64,000 nucleotides of DNA from Methanomicrobiales archaeon HGW-Methanomicrobiales-3 (lineage in GTDB: Archaea > Halobacteriota > Methanomicrobia > Methanomicrobiales > Methanospirillaceae): contig PGYK01000005.1 of NCBI GenBank assembly GCA_002839605.1, positions 1 to 64,000 on the forward strand, read 5' to 3'. Position 1 is the first letter of the stretch, and the number at the start of each line of letters is the position of its first letter. Below are positions 36,801 to 44,626 of this stretch, piece after piece. The notes under the pieces are model-generated. The model was not told the origin of the DNA, searched no databases, and saw only the letters and a program-made list of their open reading frames with translations. The position numbers were made by a program, and so were the translations under genes.

Positions 36801-37492
36801 AAATATTCCCCGGTGACGGCAGCCTTGATCTGTTATTATTCCAAAAGGTTATTCTCGATATTGCCTGCATATCCGCTGGAACTTTTTTTGTGCAAAATGA
36901 GAATTACACGGGTACTGAAGCCGGGGAGGCAGTTCAGAATAGTCAGTACCTTGAAAATACGTTTGATTTTTTCGAGGCATTGATCCTGAAATTGTATCCC
37001 TCATATACAATCGACTCTCCTTATGAGAAGGATAATATCGTCTGGGAATCCTTGCTTGAATCCCTTGCAATTGTGTACTGCAGTTATCCGTCAAAAACCG
37101 AGGAATTTCTCGACAGGTTATATCTCCAGTATCTCGAAGATTACGCGACAGAAAAACAAAATAAAGTCTTAAGTCTGAAATCAAACCTCAGGCAGGCAAC
37201 GGAAAAGAAATTTGTTCATCTATGTAACGCAGGACTTAATGAGAAAGAATACAAGATTCGTGAATTTGTAGAAAATTACAAAAATGTACTGATTTTTGCA
37301 GATCTCGCCAATAATGCATTTATATCGTTCCCCAATGTCACAAAATCACTCGTTCTCTGGGGAGAAGACTCCTTTTACAAAAATATCGATGTGTATAAAC
37401 ACAATCCCAAAAAATTCATCAACCAGACATTATATGAGGTAATCTCGATTTGTAAAACTCCAAATTTTTATGAGATAAAACTGGATAATTAA
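33824..37492 (+). CDS. HEPN-NACHT STAND ATPase, putative antiviral sensor/effector
   Basis: Protein of 1222 aa from the ATG at 33824, which has GGAG six bases before it (an ATG at 33806 lacks one). The N-terminal helical domain contains DIRNKAIHIKDD, an R-x4-H motif of HEPN ribonucleases (Arg130, His135). The NACHT-type P-loop is IIGEGGIGKST (231-239), Walker B is FILLLDGFNEI (Asp335) and sensor 1 is IVLTSR. A winged-helix-like part (about 480-590, ending FSHQNFRDFFAACYY) and about 600 helical residues follow, probably the ligand-sensing repeats. Such proteins form oligomers on sensing infection and activate the effector. Base composition is more AT-rich than core genes. Confidence 0.85.
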   Translation: MKEGNNITKLRENFQFAQENIETGEKYNNPAFFEKAMGDLQKVVDALLNIFYNKYIVSFSEEDQAVINENLKKLERKTFDALPLGKKMNFLRMTDGFSDGMNFCKKVEQQHNISLNNLVILRDGRFVDIRNKAIHIKDDPASIDWDTVIGQLNLVSAVLTELGYPGFYEYAINRYNNFVDKFRQAGIRFSCAPDSPVKIDENIISGFTRDGVPVNLVQEIRESGNNFQIIGEGGIGKSTMLRTICEKFTEENRKIVKKTVAEHQDTFLPIPVWISASRLKVSGALRYEINDFRDDVAKLSGKKDLDILSEAEKLAALYDDALGKDKKPVFILLLDGFNEINGLNDEIKGEFLSIFEFLSEKRIQIVLTSRVKLPSPGKKTDFIEVYAKGLDKETIERYIQAHLNESTGRDIGNKLSSKKMLEVLKNPMYLTLYTGYQYDKDSESSQQNIHNLIRQKKLNIIDTPVICKSYILWNFVQYKILYHNVYRPLLEEVHSPNAKIRKSGLKFFEREQDKHIWIISEFVQKTAWEMVSKGQFEIEFSNAPTEGHNPGARNSKEILDYLSNTLGLIKYDGATISFSHQNFRDFFAACYYIKNYMQLIGDNKDENKLHEQLRSEFIPSDIKKTVGELLGELEESRSIPLKRILKEYQDAGNAGPVYDHTVENIFEIHKSLNTLCPVEFLNTDIERLNFNDVESDKIIVFVKNTLDTISIDLVLSDVTSLKDMEKNVTLKKLKNLFMLSARCANNLQKDDIRRMFYVWLRWTRSVYRNETKNPSTSLTGRITYRVLSSDKLTIFLLSNVIYTFLAGGNVGIGKNGFLNIFQEVGNSKNDYQDLMEILEKEGKEIDNSKIIDPVFRLASRSDYAANFVCFILDYYLYHNVDAGLDLIRMLREKIGKEQTDHERETNIRFRIMSGLNYCVQESKCHGKHNPAVFKEKFKPIMNEFLDSELENFSDNIATEYKNFKYGYYFPFGILFTFDNGTDDDETVRKVLTKIFPGDGSLDLLLFQKVILDIACISAGTFFVQNENYTGTEAGEAVQNSQYLENTFDFFEALILKLYPSYTIDSPYEKDNIVWESLLESLAIVYCSYPSKTEEFLDRLYLQYLEDYATEKQNKVLSLKSNLRQATEKKFVHLCNAGLNEKEYKIREFVENYKNVLIFADLANNAFISFPNVTKSLVLWGEDSFYKNIDVYKHNPKKFINQTLYEVISICKTPNFYEIKLDN

Positions 37493-38611
37493 CGATCGGT
37501 TCCCAGCCCTTTTTACAGGATAGATCGATTGCGCCCGGACCTGCGTAATCCACCTGGCGGGTTGCGGGGAGACGACCAGCAGGGTAATCAGACCTGCTCA
37601 TTATCCACCACCCCCAACGTAACTCCCCACAACCAACTCCAGACTCTGGCAGGGGGGTCCGGCCGGATTTTTTCCTGAAGATTGGGGGGGTAGGCCGGGG
37701 ACCCCCGTCCCGTACTATTTGGCCCCCGGCTCCCTCACGGCACAATGCGGCCCCGGAGCCGCGGGTCCGGCTCCAGATCCTCCGGCCCCCCGTTTGATGC
37801 GATCCAGCTGGAGGTTTTTCCCAAAGAGATGATCCTGATACGGTAAACCGGCGAAGTCCTGCCGCTCGCCAGCGTAGGGGGAGTGCCCGCACAGGTTCTA
37901 CGACGGAAGATTCGGGCGATCCGACGGAGAGGTGGCACTCAAAACAGGCCTTCTTTTCATTTCAGCATGCCAGAGTGCGATCCGGTCTGAGATCAGCCAT
38001 GTATAATAGCTCTATTTTCGCCGGATTTCCGCCGCTTAAAATCGCCCGATTGCCCTGAATCCTGAGAAAACCGCGCATTTCCAAAACCCATGTACGGAAA
38101 TGGGGTGTTTTTGCATGGAATTCATGGATCCGGGAATGTCCCGGCCAGGAGTCTCCGACGGAGAGTGTTGGTTGGGAGAGAGTATCTGTTTTGGGGAGTC
38201 TGGCACGACGGTGCCGACGGTGAATGGGGGCCATACCCGGGATTCCCCGTTAATGCAGCGATTCTCCGACGGCGAATAACGCCTCTCCGACATGAGCCCG
38301 ATCCGGAAAACAGGCCTTCCTTTCGATCCACCCCTCCTGCACCCCCACCCCACACGCGATCCTTGAAGGATTTTAGCTCTATTTTCATTTTACAAGGCGC
38401 GGCAAAACCGTCCGATTGGCGTAAATCCTGCGCTGCGGGCGTATTCCAAAAATATGTGTACAGAATACCCCCGTTTTTGCATGAAAGTCCCGGGAGGGGA
38501 GGCAAAACTGGGACAACGGAGCCTGATACGGGGCCGGATTGGTATGCCGGAGAGACCGTTTTGGCGTATGTTTAGCCACGACGTTACCGTCAGCAGGTAA
38601 TTCCCTCTTTA
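37493..38611. repeat. 1.1-kb non-coding, repeat-rich stretch after the NACHT gene
   Basis: No gene is convincing here. Two diverged direct repeats of about 125 bp (38009-38130 and 38376-38500) both begin GCTCTATTTTC and end near GTTTTTGCATG. A piece at 38256-38325 matches repeat family A (CCGATCCGGAAAACAGGCCT). The start (37740-37850) resembles 40430-40520 around GATGCGATCCAGCTGGAG. The stretch thus looks like a pile of old repeat copies at the border of the defence locus. Confidence 0.5.
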
Positions 38612-39415
38612 TCACCGATTCCGGATTCGTGCCTTCAGTTCTTCATGGATCCGGTCAAGGTACCGGATATCCTGCCGGCGGTCCTTGTTCTGCGAGGACC
38701 ATTTCCGCGGGAGATCGGGCGATATGGAAAACCGGACCCTGGTCCTCATCTCACTGAGCGGGGTGATGACAAAGGAGAGGTGCGAGTCTGCGTACATGAA
38801 ATCGATCGTCCCTTTCTCTGCATCGGCCGGGATCATGACAAAACGCCCCCAGATCGTCTGAATCGCATCGAGACAATAGCCATGCACGACACCCGCTGGC
38901 AGGCCCATGACGATCTCCCGGCACATGGGGTCTTCGAGTTCGGCCTGTGTAAAATATTCCTGTTCATCCACGCCTGGTTCTTGCAGCGGATCGTATTCAA
39001 GCGCCCACTGGACGAAGATCCAGATCAGGAGGGCAAAGAAACAAAAATAGAGCACCGTGCGTATAAGAGAGTCTGCGGGGCTCAGGATCACACCCGCTAT
39101 GCACGCAAGGATAAAAATCACCAAAAATTTTTCCCGGGTTGCGCGGGGAGTCTCCTTATGGATATAGTTTACAAATAAACGGGAAGGGCCGGCGCCTCGG
39201 ACCGTTGTTCTCTCACCCCGGAGTGCCCGGATCGCGTAGATGAGGAAGAAAAGAATAACACCCCCGGTCACCACGACAAAAGCATTAAAGTAATTTTGTC
39301 TGGTTGCATGGTCCGGCTGCATGAGACTCATGACACCCAGCAGAAAAAGCATCATGATGGCAAAACCACCCAGAAGGATCATAAAGGCAACTGTGTTCAT
39401 CCGCTGGAGGTCCAT
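38612..39415 (-). CDS. Membrane protein of unknown function with C-terminal soluble domain
   Basis: Protein of 267 aa. Four hydrophobic helices are visible: about 10-31, 45-65, 93-113 and 116-135. Residues 140-267 are soluble and end in a basic helix (IRYLDRIHEELKARIRN). The middle, AGVVHGYCLDAIQTIWGRFVMIP, and the strand MYADSHLSFVITPL suggest a small beta/alpha domain that I cannot name. Codon use matches core genes. The upstream 297 bases to the antitoxin gene contain no recognisable gene. I found no clue to its role beyond a membrane location. Confidence 0.6.
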   Translation of the reverse strand: MDLQRMNTVAFMILLGGFAIMMLFLLGVMSLMQPDHATRQNYFNAFVVVTGGVILFFLIYAIRALRGERTTVRGAGPSRLFVNYIHKETPRATREKFLVIFILACIAGVILSPADSLIRTVLYFCFFALLIWIFVQWALEYDPLQEPGVDEQEYFTQAELEDPMCREIVMGLPAGVVHGYCLDAIQTIWGRFVMIPADAEKGTIDFMYADSHLSFVITPLSEMRTRVRFSISPDLPRKWSSQNKDRRQDIRYLDRIHEELKARIRNR

Positions 39416-39712
39416 GTTGTAGTCCCGGTACTATTCGATTTTGTTAGTATTGATGCGTTTGCTGCTCCCGGACCAGGATCGATAAAAAACCCGGTCGGAG
39501 TATGACCTCCTGCAGATGGCCGGGATGTTTTGGATACGCGGTCTCTCCCGATGCTGAGCCCGACCGTGACCTCCCTGGTGAGGTGCGTTATCTGGTGGAT
39601 CACGATCGTGCCAGATCTTCGCCAGCCGCTCCGGTTGCCGGGAGACCGGCCGGCACACAAACCCTATAATAATTCCCGACCAAGATACCATTACGCGAGG
39701 GGTGAAATATCC

Positions 39713-39904
39713 ATGGGCAAGGCAATCGAATGCATCTATGAGAACAATGTCTTAAAACCGGTTGGCAAGGTCCCTTTCCGGGAAGGAGAACGGATCCGCA
39801 TAACGGTCGAGAAAAAACTGCCGTTTGATCCAATACAGCTCAAAAAGAAACCTTCCTCGGCCCGGATCAGTTCGCTCAAGGATGAATCATGGACCTCTTC
39901 TTAG
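39713..39904 (+). CDS. AF2212-like antitoxin (DUF104), partner of VapC
   Basis: Small beta-strand protein of 63 aa, MGKAIECIYENNVLKPVGKV followed by FREGERIRITVEKK, the diagnostic DUF104/AF2212 pattern of archaeal VapB-type antitoxins. GAGGGGTGA precedes the ATG. The VapC frame starts 16 bases before this gene ends, the usual coupling of antitoxin and toxin. It would bind and block the PIN RNase and repress its own promoter. It appears intact, unlike the toxin. Confidence 0.85.
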   Translation: MGKAIECIYENNVLKPVGKVPFREGERIRITVEKKLPFDPIQLKKKPSSARISSLKDESWTSS

Positions 39905-40339
39905 ATACCTCATTTATTATTCCGTTGATCATTGAAACCGACACGACAAAACGAGCCCGGGATTTTTACTCTTCCTATCCGGGCACCTGTGCCGCGAGCA
40001 TGTCGGTCTATGAAGAAGCGTTCTTTGTTTGGTCTCCGGCTGCTTGCGGATGATGAATTCGGGATAACCAACACCTCCCGGCTCAAGGAGCATATCCAAA
40101 AGGAAGGATACGGCTTTGCGGACGAATTTATCAGCCACCTGCATGAAGTTTTTTCCGGCCTTGCGATCGTTCCGGATTCCGTGAACCTGAACCTGATCGA
40201 AGAGATTGCCCGCACACACCGGCTTCTTCCCAACGATGCCCTGATTGTTGCAACATGCCGGGAACATGCAATACCGAAGATTGCAACGTTCGACCGGGAT
40301 TTTGCAAAAATCCGGGATCCTGTTCGCGTAAAAATCTAA
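39889..40339 (+). pseudogene. vapC: VapC-type PIN-domain toxin, interrupted by a one-base frameshift
   Basis: The first frame begins MDLFLDTSFIIPLIIETD (the first PIN aspartate is Asp6) and reaches YEEAFFV, then runs out at a TGA near 40053. The second frame continues with GLRLLADDEFGITNTSRL, LPNDALIVATCREH and ATFDRDFAK, carrying the remaining PIN acids. One extra T in the TTT at 40028-40030 explains the break; removing it restores a protein of about 149 aa. An internal start in the second frame would lack Asp6. Either the RNase is dead or the base is an error. Confidence 0.8.
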
Positions 40340-40584
40340 AAAAAACGGTATTCGCACGAGTCATTATCCCCTCATCTTTTTTTACTTGCCCTCTCACTCT
40401 TCCACCACCGGGTTTCGTCCGGCACAATCCCGTTCCGGAGCTGCAGACCATGATCCAGATCCGTCGATTCCCTGTTCAGCATGATCCACCTGGAGAATTT
40501 TCACGAAACGCTAGATCCGAATGAGTGGCCGTTACAAAGAAATAAGCCTGGAATGCAGCCATTCATGGATGGCGAACCTGAGCG

Positions 40585-40830
40585 CTCCGTCGGAACCCGA
40601 TCCGGAAAACAGGCCTTCCTTCCGACCGCCAGTCTGATATACGGTCAAACCCGGCTTTTCGACGTGTAACCGGTCTATACCGGCCGATTTTTGGCACGCA
40701 CTCCGCCCGATTCCCGCCAACCGGCGTTCATTTTGCACTCCCCTGAAAACATGCGGCCGATTTTTTTGCGTTTCCGGCCGAAAAAGTGTACATGGGGTGA
40801 CAATCGGAGGCGATATTGGGCCCGGATGGG
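40585..40830. repeat. Dispersed non-coding repeat family A, long copy 1
   Basis: About 245 bases align almost without gaps to 44243-44488, at a constant offset of 3658. Shared blocks are CTCCGTCGGAACCCGATCCG, GCCAGTCTGATATACGGTCA and TTTTTGGCACGCACTCCGCC. The alignment has many substitutions and no common frame, so the copies are not coding. The whole gap 40340-40992 is otherwise empty; 40430-40520 also resembles 37740-37850. Confidence 0.7.
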
Positions 40831-40992
40831 ATATACTCCGTCAGGTGTGCCTTTGGACGTGTCCCCGATTCATCATATCGCAATGGTGAATTCAGCTTTT
40901 GCAAACCTTTCGAAAGGCGGGGTGTTGCATGACCCGAATGCTCTGAAAATGATACCGGGGATCCTGACTCCAGAAAAAAAGGGGAGTATATG

Positions 40993-41787
40993 TCACTCTG
41001 TTGCATCAACGTAAAGGTTGAACGGTTCCGTTTCAGAGCCCATGATTGTCTTGTAGACCCAGACCGGTTTCAGAGCATCGCTCTTCTTATCGTAGTAGTA
41101 ACCAAATTCAATCGCTGATACCTTCGATCCTGTGGGGATGGTGCCTTGTAATTCCGCACTCGTCTTTCCCTCCTTGAGCTTTTTGAAACCATCCTCAGCG
41201 GAAATTACTGACGATTCCCCGGATTTTTCATATACTGTGATCCAGTTTTTGTAAATGTCCAGGATTTCACCATTTTCCCCAAGCATCAGGCTGATGCCCG
41301 CTTTGTATACGGGATATCCATCGATGTTCTGTATGTAGCGTACCTGTGTCCGGACCGGATATTTTTCCACCTCGGTCCCGGTAGTGACATTGTATTTTAC
41401 CCGATACAGAGGTATGGCGTTGATGAGGCTTGCATCATCAGGCAGACCCCCGTACTCTTCGAGAGATTTTTCTGCCAGAGCCGGAGCTTCATCCGCGGGG
41501 GGTATGCTGTTCTTGACCGTCATACTCAGTTTTTCATTGACATCCTGGAACGTCTCAACAGATTTTACCGTATAAAGATGTACGGTTCCGGGTGTTTCTG
41601 GATACCTCGTTTCCAGAATCAGTTTTTCCGTACTTCCCTGAACCGGTGCGAGTGTTTGATCTTGCGGGATTCCTGCATGGGAAGATGAACCGCTCCACCC
41701 GTACCCGCCAAAAACCGCAACTCCTGCGATCATGCAGCTTGCGAATATAAGGCTGAATATTACCCATTTGATTTTCAGTGGTGTCAT
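40993..41787 (-). CDS. Membrane-anchored surface protein of unknown function
   Basis: Protein of 264 aa from the ATG at 41787. A signal anchor (WVIFSLIFASCMIAGVAVF) is followed by an extracellular region with two similar alpha/beta units (about residues 80-150 and 190-255), each with a helix like ALAEKSLEEYGGLP or AEDGFKKLKEGKT and strands such as VRTQVRYIQNIDGYPVYKAG. That pattern recalls PepSY/FTP-type propeptide domains, which often inhibit proteases. The gene starts six bases after the stop of the DUF6345 caspase-like gene (restored frame), so the two form an operon and might be a protease with its regulator. Both points are inference. Confidence 0.6.
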   Translation of the reverse strand: MTPLKIKWVIFSLIFASCMIAGVAVFGGYGWSGSSSHAGIPQDQTLAPVQGSTEKLILETRYPETPGTVHLYTVKSVETFQDVNEKLSMTVKNSIPPADEAPALAEKSLEEYGGLPDDASLINAIPLYRVKYNVTTGTEVEKYPVRTQVRYIQNIDGYPVYKAGISLMLGENGEILDIYKNWITVYEKSGESSVISAEDGFKKLKEGKTSAELQGTIPTGSKVSAIEFGYYYDKKSDALKPVWVYKTIMGSETEPFNLYVDATE

Positions 41788-41792
41788 TTCAA

Positions 41793-42531
41793 TCACGTGT
41801 ACCAATAATCGTAATAGATGGTGTCATCATCCAGAATCTCACTTGACGCTACGGTACCATGGCCGGGTAAGTGATCATTCTGTAATTGATCTGCTGTATC
41901 AAATACTACACGAACCTGCGTTCCGTCGCCAAATAAAAACACTTTGCGTTGCAGACTGCCATGACGAAGCCAATGAATAATCGTACGTAATGCAGTTGTT
42001 AAGGAACGAGTTTGTAAGAGCCGGATCTGAATATTTTATACTCGCAAAACCGAGGATCCCATGAGAATGTCTGAGGGCCCCGCCCCATTGGAGATCCAAT
42101 AGCGCCCAGCAGGAATCGAGCACAACCCATTTGTTTGCACTTATCAGACTTGTTCCCCATTTCTTGTAAACTTCAGTCCTTATCAGAGACGATGTCGGAT
42201 AGTTGCTGTACTCCAGGTAGCCGACACTGCTGATCCAGTCCCCATGACCATAATGGTAATGGAAATCTGCGTTGTTAAGGCCCCCGCCGGATGTGGCGAA
42301 ATCGGTATCATCCACACTGGTGTCAACCTGGTAGAATGCCTGTGACCATCCTTGTCCGGTCAGCCAATTGTATACATACGCATGGCTATATGTTCCATCC
42401 GGGTAAAGATCGGTCTGGCTGTTATAGTTTTCAACATTCGTCATGGAAAACTGATACGCCGACACAGGGAGCATGAACATACATAGTATCATCAGTCCCG
42501 ATAGAACGATGATGCTCTTGTGCATTTTCAT
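41793..42531 (-). pseudogene. DUF6345 secreted caspase-like (clan CD) protein with C-terminal frameshift
   Basis: Signal peptide (residues 1-25), then a DUF6345 domain with YHYGHGD (His96) and VVLDSCWAL (Cys141), a His/Cys pair placed as in clan CD peptidases such as caspases and gingipains. The first frame ends early after SATQSVF at 41899. One base on, the second frame continues LFGDGTQVRVVFDTADQLQ and ends YYDYWYT at 41793-41795. An extra T in the run at 41935-41939 explains the break. The missing tail is about 48 residues, so the truncated product might still fold. Peptidase activity is a suggestion, not shown. Confidence 0.65.
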
Positions 42532-42746
42532 TCTTTTTTCACTTCCTTTGATGTTTTCTCATAGCTTACGCTCGACAGGCACAAGGAAACCATCATCAGG
42601 TCAAGAGAAGATGTTCTCATGCCTAACAGGCGGGGACGTGGGTTCATTGGTTTGCTAACTCAGGTGAACCCGTCCTTTTCTTTTCACGGAGCAACCACCG
42701 GTTGCCCGCGTATCCCGGATTCATTACGGGACTAATAAAACTTCTA

Positions 42747-42788
42747 TGGCGTTTGGCTAAGTATTGTACAACACTTAGCCAAACGCCA
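42747..42788. repeat. 42-bp near-perfect inverted repeat in a divergent promoter gap
   Basis: Perfect 16-bp arms, TGGCGTTTGGCTAAGT and its complement, flank ATTGTACAAC. Beyond one mismatch, CTTCT and AGAAA extend the symmetry. It lies 45 bases before the secreted-protein ATG at 42833 and about 215 bases before the divergent DUF6345 start. As DNA it suits a dimeric regulator; as RNA it forms a strong hairpin. No T tract follows, so a terminator is less likely. The remainder of 42532-42832 is empty. Confidence 0.75.
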
Positions 42789-42832
42789 CAGAAAGTTTAA
42801 GAGCCGGGTCACAAAAACTGCTTTTCGATACG

Positions 42833-43273
42833 ATGAAAGCATCAGCGCTCTGTCTTTTGGTCCTGATTGGAAGTGTAGTACTCGTTTCAGGAGTATCGGC
42901 ATCGATTATCGAAGAAACCGGGAAGTATACGGTCGAACCGGCAGGCAGACTTCATCTCCCGACAATCACACCCCTTGTATCATCCACCATTACCCAGGGA
43001 GAGATCGATGTATATTACCGCACGATATCATCAGGAACCTCATAGATGGTCACAGATCTCTATTGGGGAAACCCTGCAAACTCGCTCTCCCTGACCATTG
43101 TCGCACCCGACGCAACGCTCGGCCCGTTTTATGACTCCGCGGACGGGATTGTGAATGGCCGCATCGCATTGAGCGTTTCAAGCCCATCCGGCCTGACGCC
43201 GGGAACATGGACGTTTTACATCAGGGGGCATTCCGTGTCCGGGTCACAGGTTTATTCCTTCATAACATATTGA
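42833..43273 (+). pseudogene. Secreted beta-domain protein split by an in-frame TAG codon
   Basis: A signal peptide (about residues 1-23) leads into EETGKYTVEPAGRL, then ITQGEIDVYYRTISSGTS, a TAG at 43043-43045, and in the same frame MVTDLYWGNPANSLSLTIVA to the stop at 43273. Both halves belong to one small surface-protein family of methanogens (N-terminal ITQGE...Y segment, then TDL.WGNP.NSLSLTI). Without the TAG the protein would be 146 aa. I treat it as a nonsense mutation; readthrough or pyrrolysine is possible in principle, but Methanomicrobiales are not known to use pyrrolysine. Confidence 0.65.
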
Positions 43274-43321
43274 CAAACGAGAAAAACAAAAGCTTAATCG
43301 GTACAGACTTATAAAAACAGA

Positions 43322-44086
43322 ATGATGGAAACGAGAGGGATCCGGACTGTCATTCTGATCATAACACTCCTCTTCTGCATTCTCATCCAGCCCGGGGTTG
43401 CAGGAACACCGTATGTGGTCGAACCGGTAGCCAATCCGGACCTGATTTCTGCGGTGCCGGTCGATCCCGTTCCTGTATCGTTCTTTCATCTCTCCCCCCG
43501 GGAAATGGCAATTTTCCTTGCATTGATGTTCTCTCCGCTCCTGCTCTTCCCAATCGAGATCCTCTTTACATTCCGACTGTTTCTGTTTCTGGGATACCGT
43601 AAGGCCGAACAGAATGTGGTCCTGTTCAACGATAACCGACAGAAAATCTGTCAGGCGATTCAGTCCAACCCGGGGATTTTTTTCAACGGTCTTTGCCGCG
43701 TCACGGGCATCAATCGCGGGACAGTGAAATATCATCTCATCATGCTGCAACTCACCGGGAAAATTTCCGCATTCTCCTGTGCAGGTCCGGACCGGTATTT
43801 TGAAAACAACGGGCGCTTTTCCGAAATAGAACGTCTCATCTTTATGTACCTGCAGGAAAGAACTGCAACGAAGATCATCTGGCTGGTTCTTGAGAACCCG
43901 GATATATCCCAAACCGAAGTTGTCGAACACGTCGGAATATCGGCACCTTCGGTATCACGGCATATGGCAGTACTCATCCATGATGGAATCGTCACCATGC
44001 AAAAAAAAGGACGACAGGTACATTACCGGATCAGTGAGAATGTTGATCCGGTTTTGCAGAAGTATCGGGGCCGAGTGGCTCTCTGA
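43322..44086 (+). CDS. Membrane-anchored winged-helix transcriptional regulator
   Basis: Protein of 254 aa. An N-terminal signal-like helix (VILIITLLFCILIQPGVAG) is followed by a short outer loop, a second helix (IFLALMFSPLLLFPIEILF) and two cytoplasmic winged-helix domains. The first carries GLCRVTGINRGTVKYHLIML and the second SQTEVVEHVGISAPSVSRHM with VTMQKKGRQVHYRISE as the wing. Two wHTH units behind a membrane anchor are typical of Methanomicrobiales. It lies 48 bases after the split secreted-protein gene, which may be its co-transcribed partner, and the 42-bp inverted repeat upstream of that gene could be its target. Confidence 0.82.
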   Translation: MMETRGIRTVILIITLLFCILIQPGVAGTPYVVEPVANPDLISAVPVDPVPVSFFHLSPREMAIFLALMFSPLLLFPIEILFTFRLFLFLGYRKAEQNVVLFNDNRQKICQAIQSNPGIFFNGLCRVTGINRGTVKYHLIMLQLTGKISAFSCAGPDRYFENNGRFSEIERLIFMYLQERTATKIIWLVLENPDISQTEVVEHVGISAPSVSRHMAVLIHDGIVTMQKKGRQVHYRISENVDPVLQKYRGRVAL

Positions 44087-44242
44087 ATTGAACTGAACCC
44101 TGGAACGTCCAGTTTTTTCTCAAAAAGGGCACACCATTTTTTGGGGAATCATTCCCTTGGTACTCCCTCCCTCCCACCAAATGCTCATCTGTTGGCGTAG
44201 TGTGAGGTGTTCGCAGGTTTTCTCTGACGGCGAATAATGCCT

Positions 44243-44488
44243 CTCCGTCGGAACCCGATCCGGAAAACAGGCCTTCCTTCCGATCGCCAGTCTGATATAC
44301 GGTCAAACCCGGCTTTTCGACGTGTAACCGGCCTGTGCCGGCCGATTTTTGGCACGCACTCCGCCCGTTTCTCCCCAACCGGGGTTCATTTTACGCTCCC
44401 TTCAAAACATGCGACCGATATTTTTGCGTTTCCGGCCGAAAAAGTGTACAGGGGGAGGCAATCGGAGGCGATTTTGGGCCCGGATGAG
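44243..44488. repeat. Dispersed non-coding repeat family A, long copy 2
   Basis: Aligns to 40585-40830 over its full length and to 38256-38325 at its left end, where the match extends to about 44218 (CTGACGGCGAATAATGCCTC). It fills the gap between the winged-helix gene and the next minus-strand gene (44087-44626), which otherwise holds nothing. Confidence 0.7.
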
Positions 44489-44626
44489 AGCACTCCCGGA
44501 TCAGCCATGCACACGACAGGTTTTTTCAATAACCGGCCCATGAGTCGGATAAATGGATGCGGGCGGACCGGGCATCACGGATTTGTGTTGTCCTTTTTTG
44601 CAGGATCGAGTGCCGCAGGTGGTTGT

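Noticed and set aside
42747-42788. Rho-independent-type terminator
   Set aside because: A strong hairpin, but no T tract follows and it sits before a gene start in a divergent gap rather than after a gene.
42833-43273. Pyrrolysine protein
   Set aside because: The TAG is in frame, but no pyl genes are visible and Methanomicrobiales are not known to use pyrrolysine, so nonsense mutation or error is more likely.
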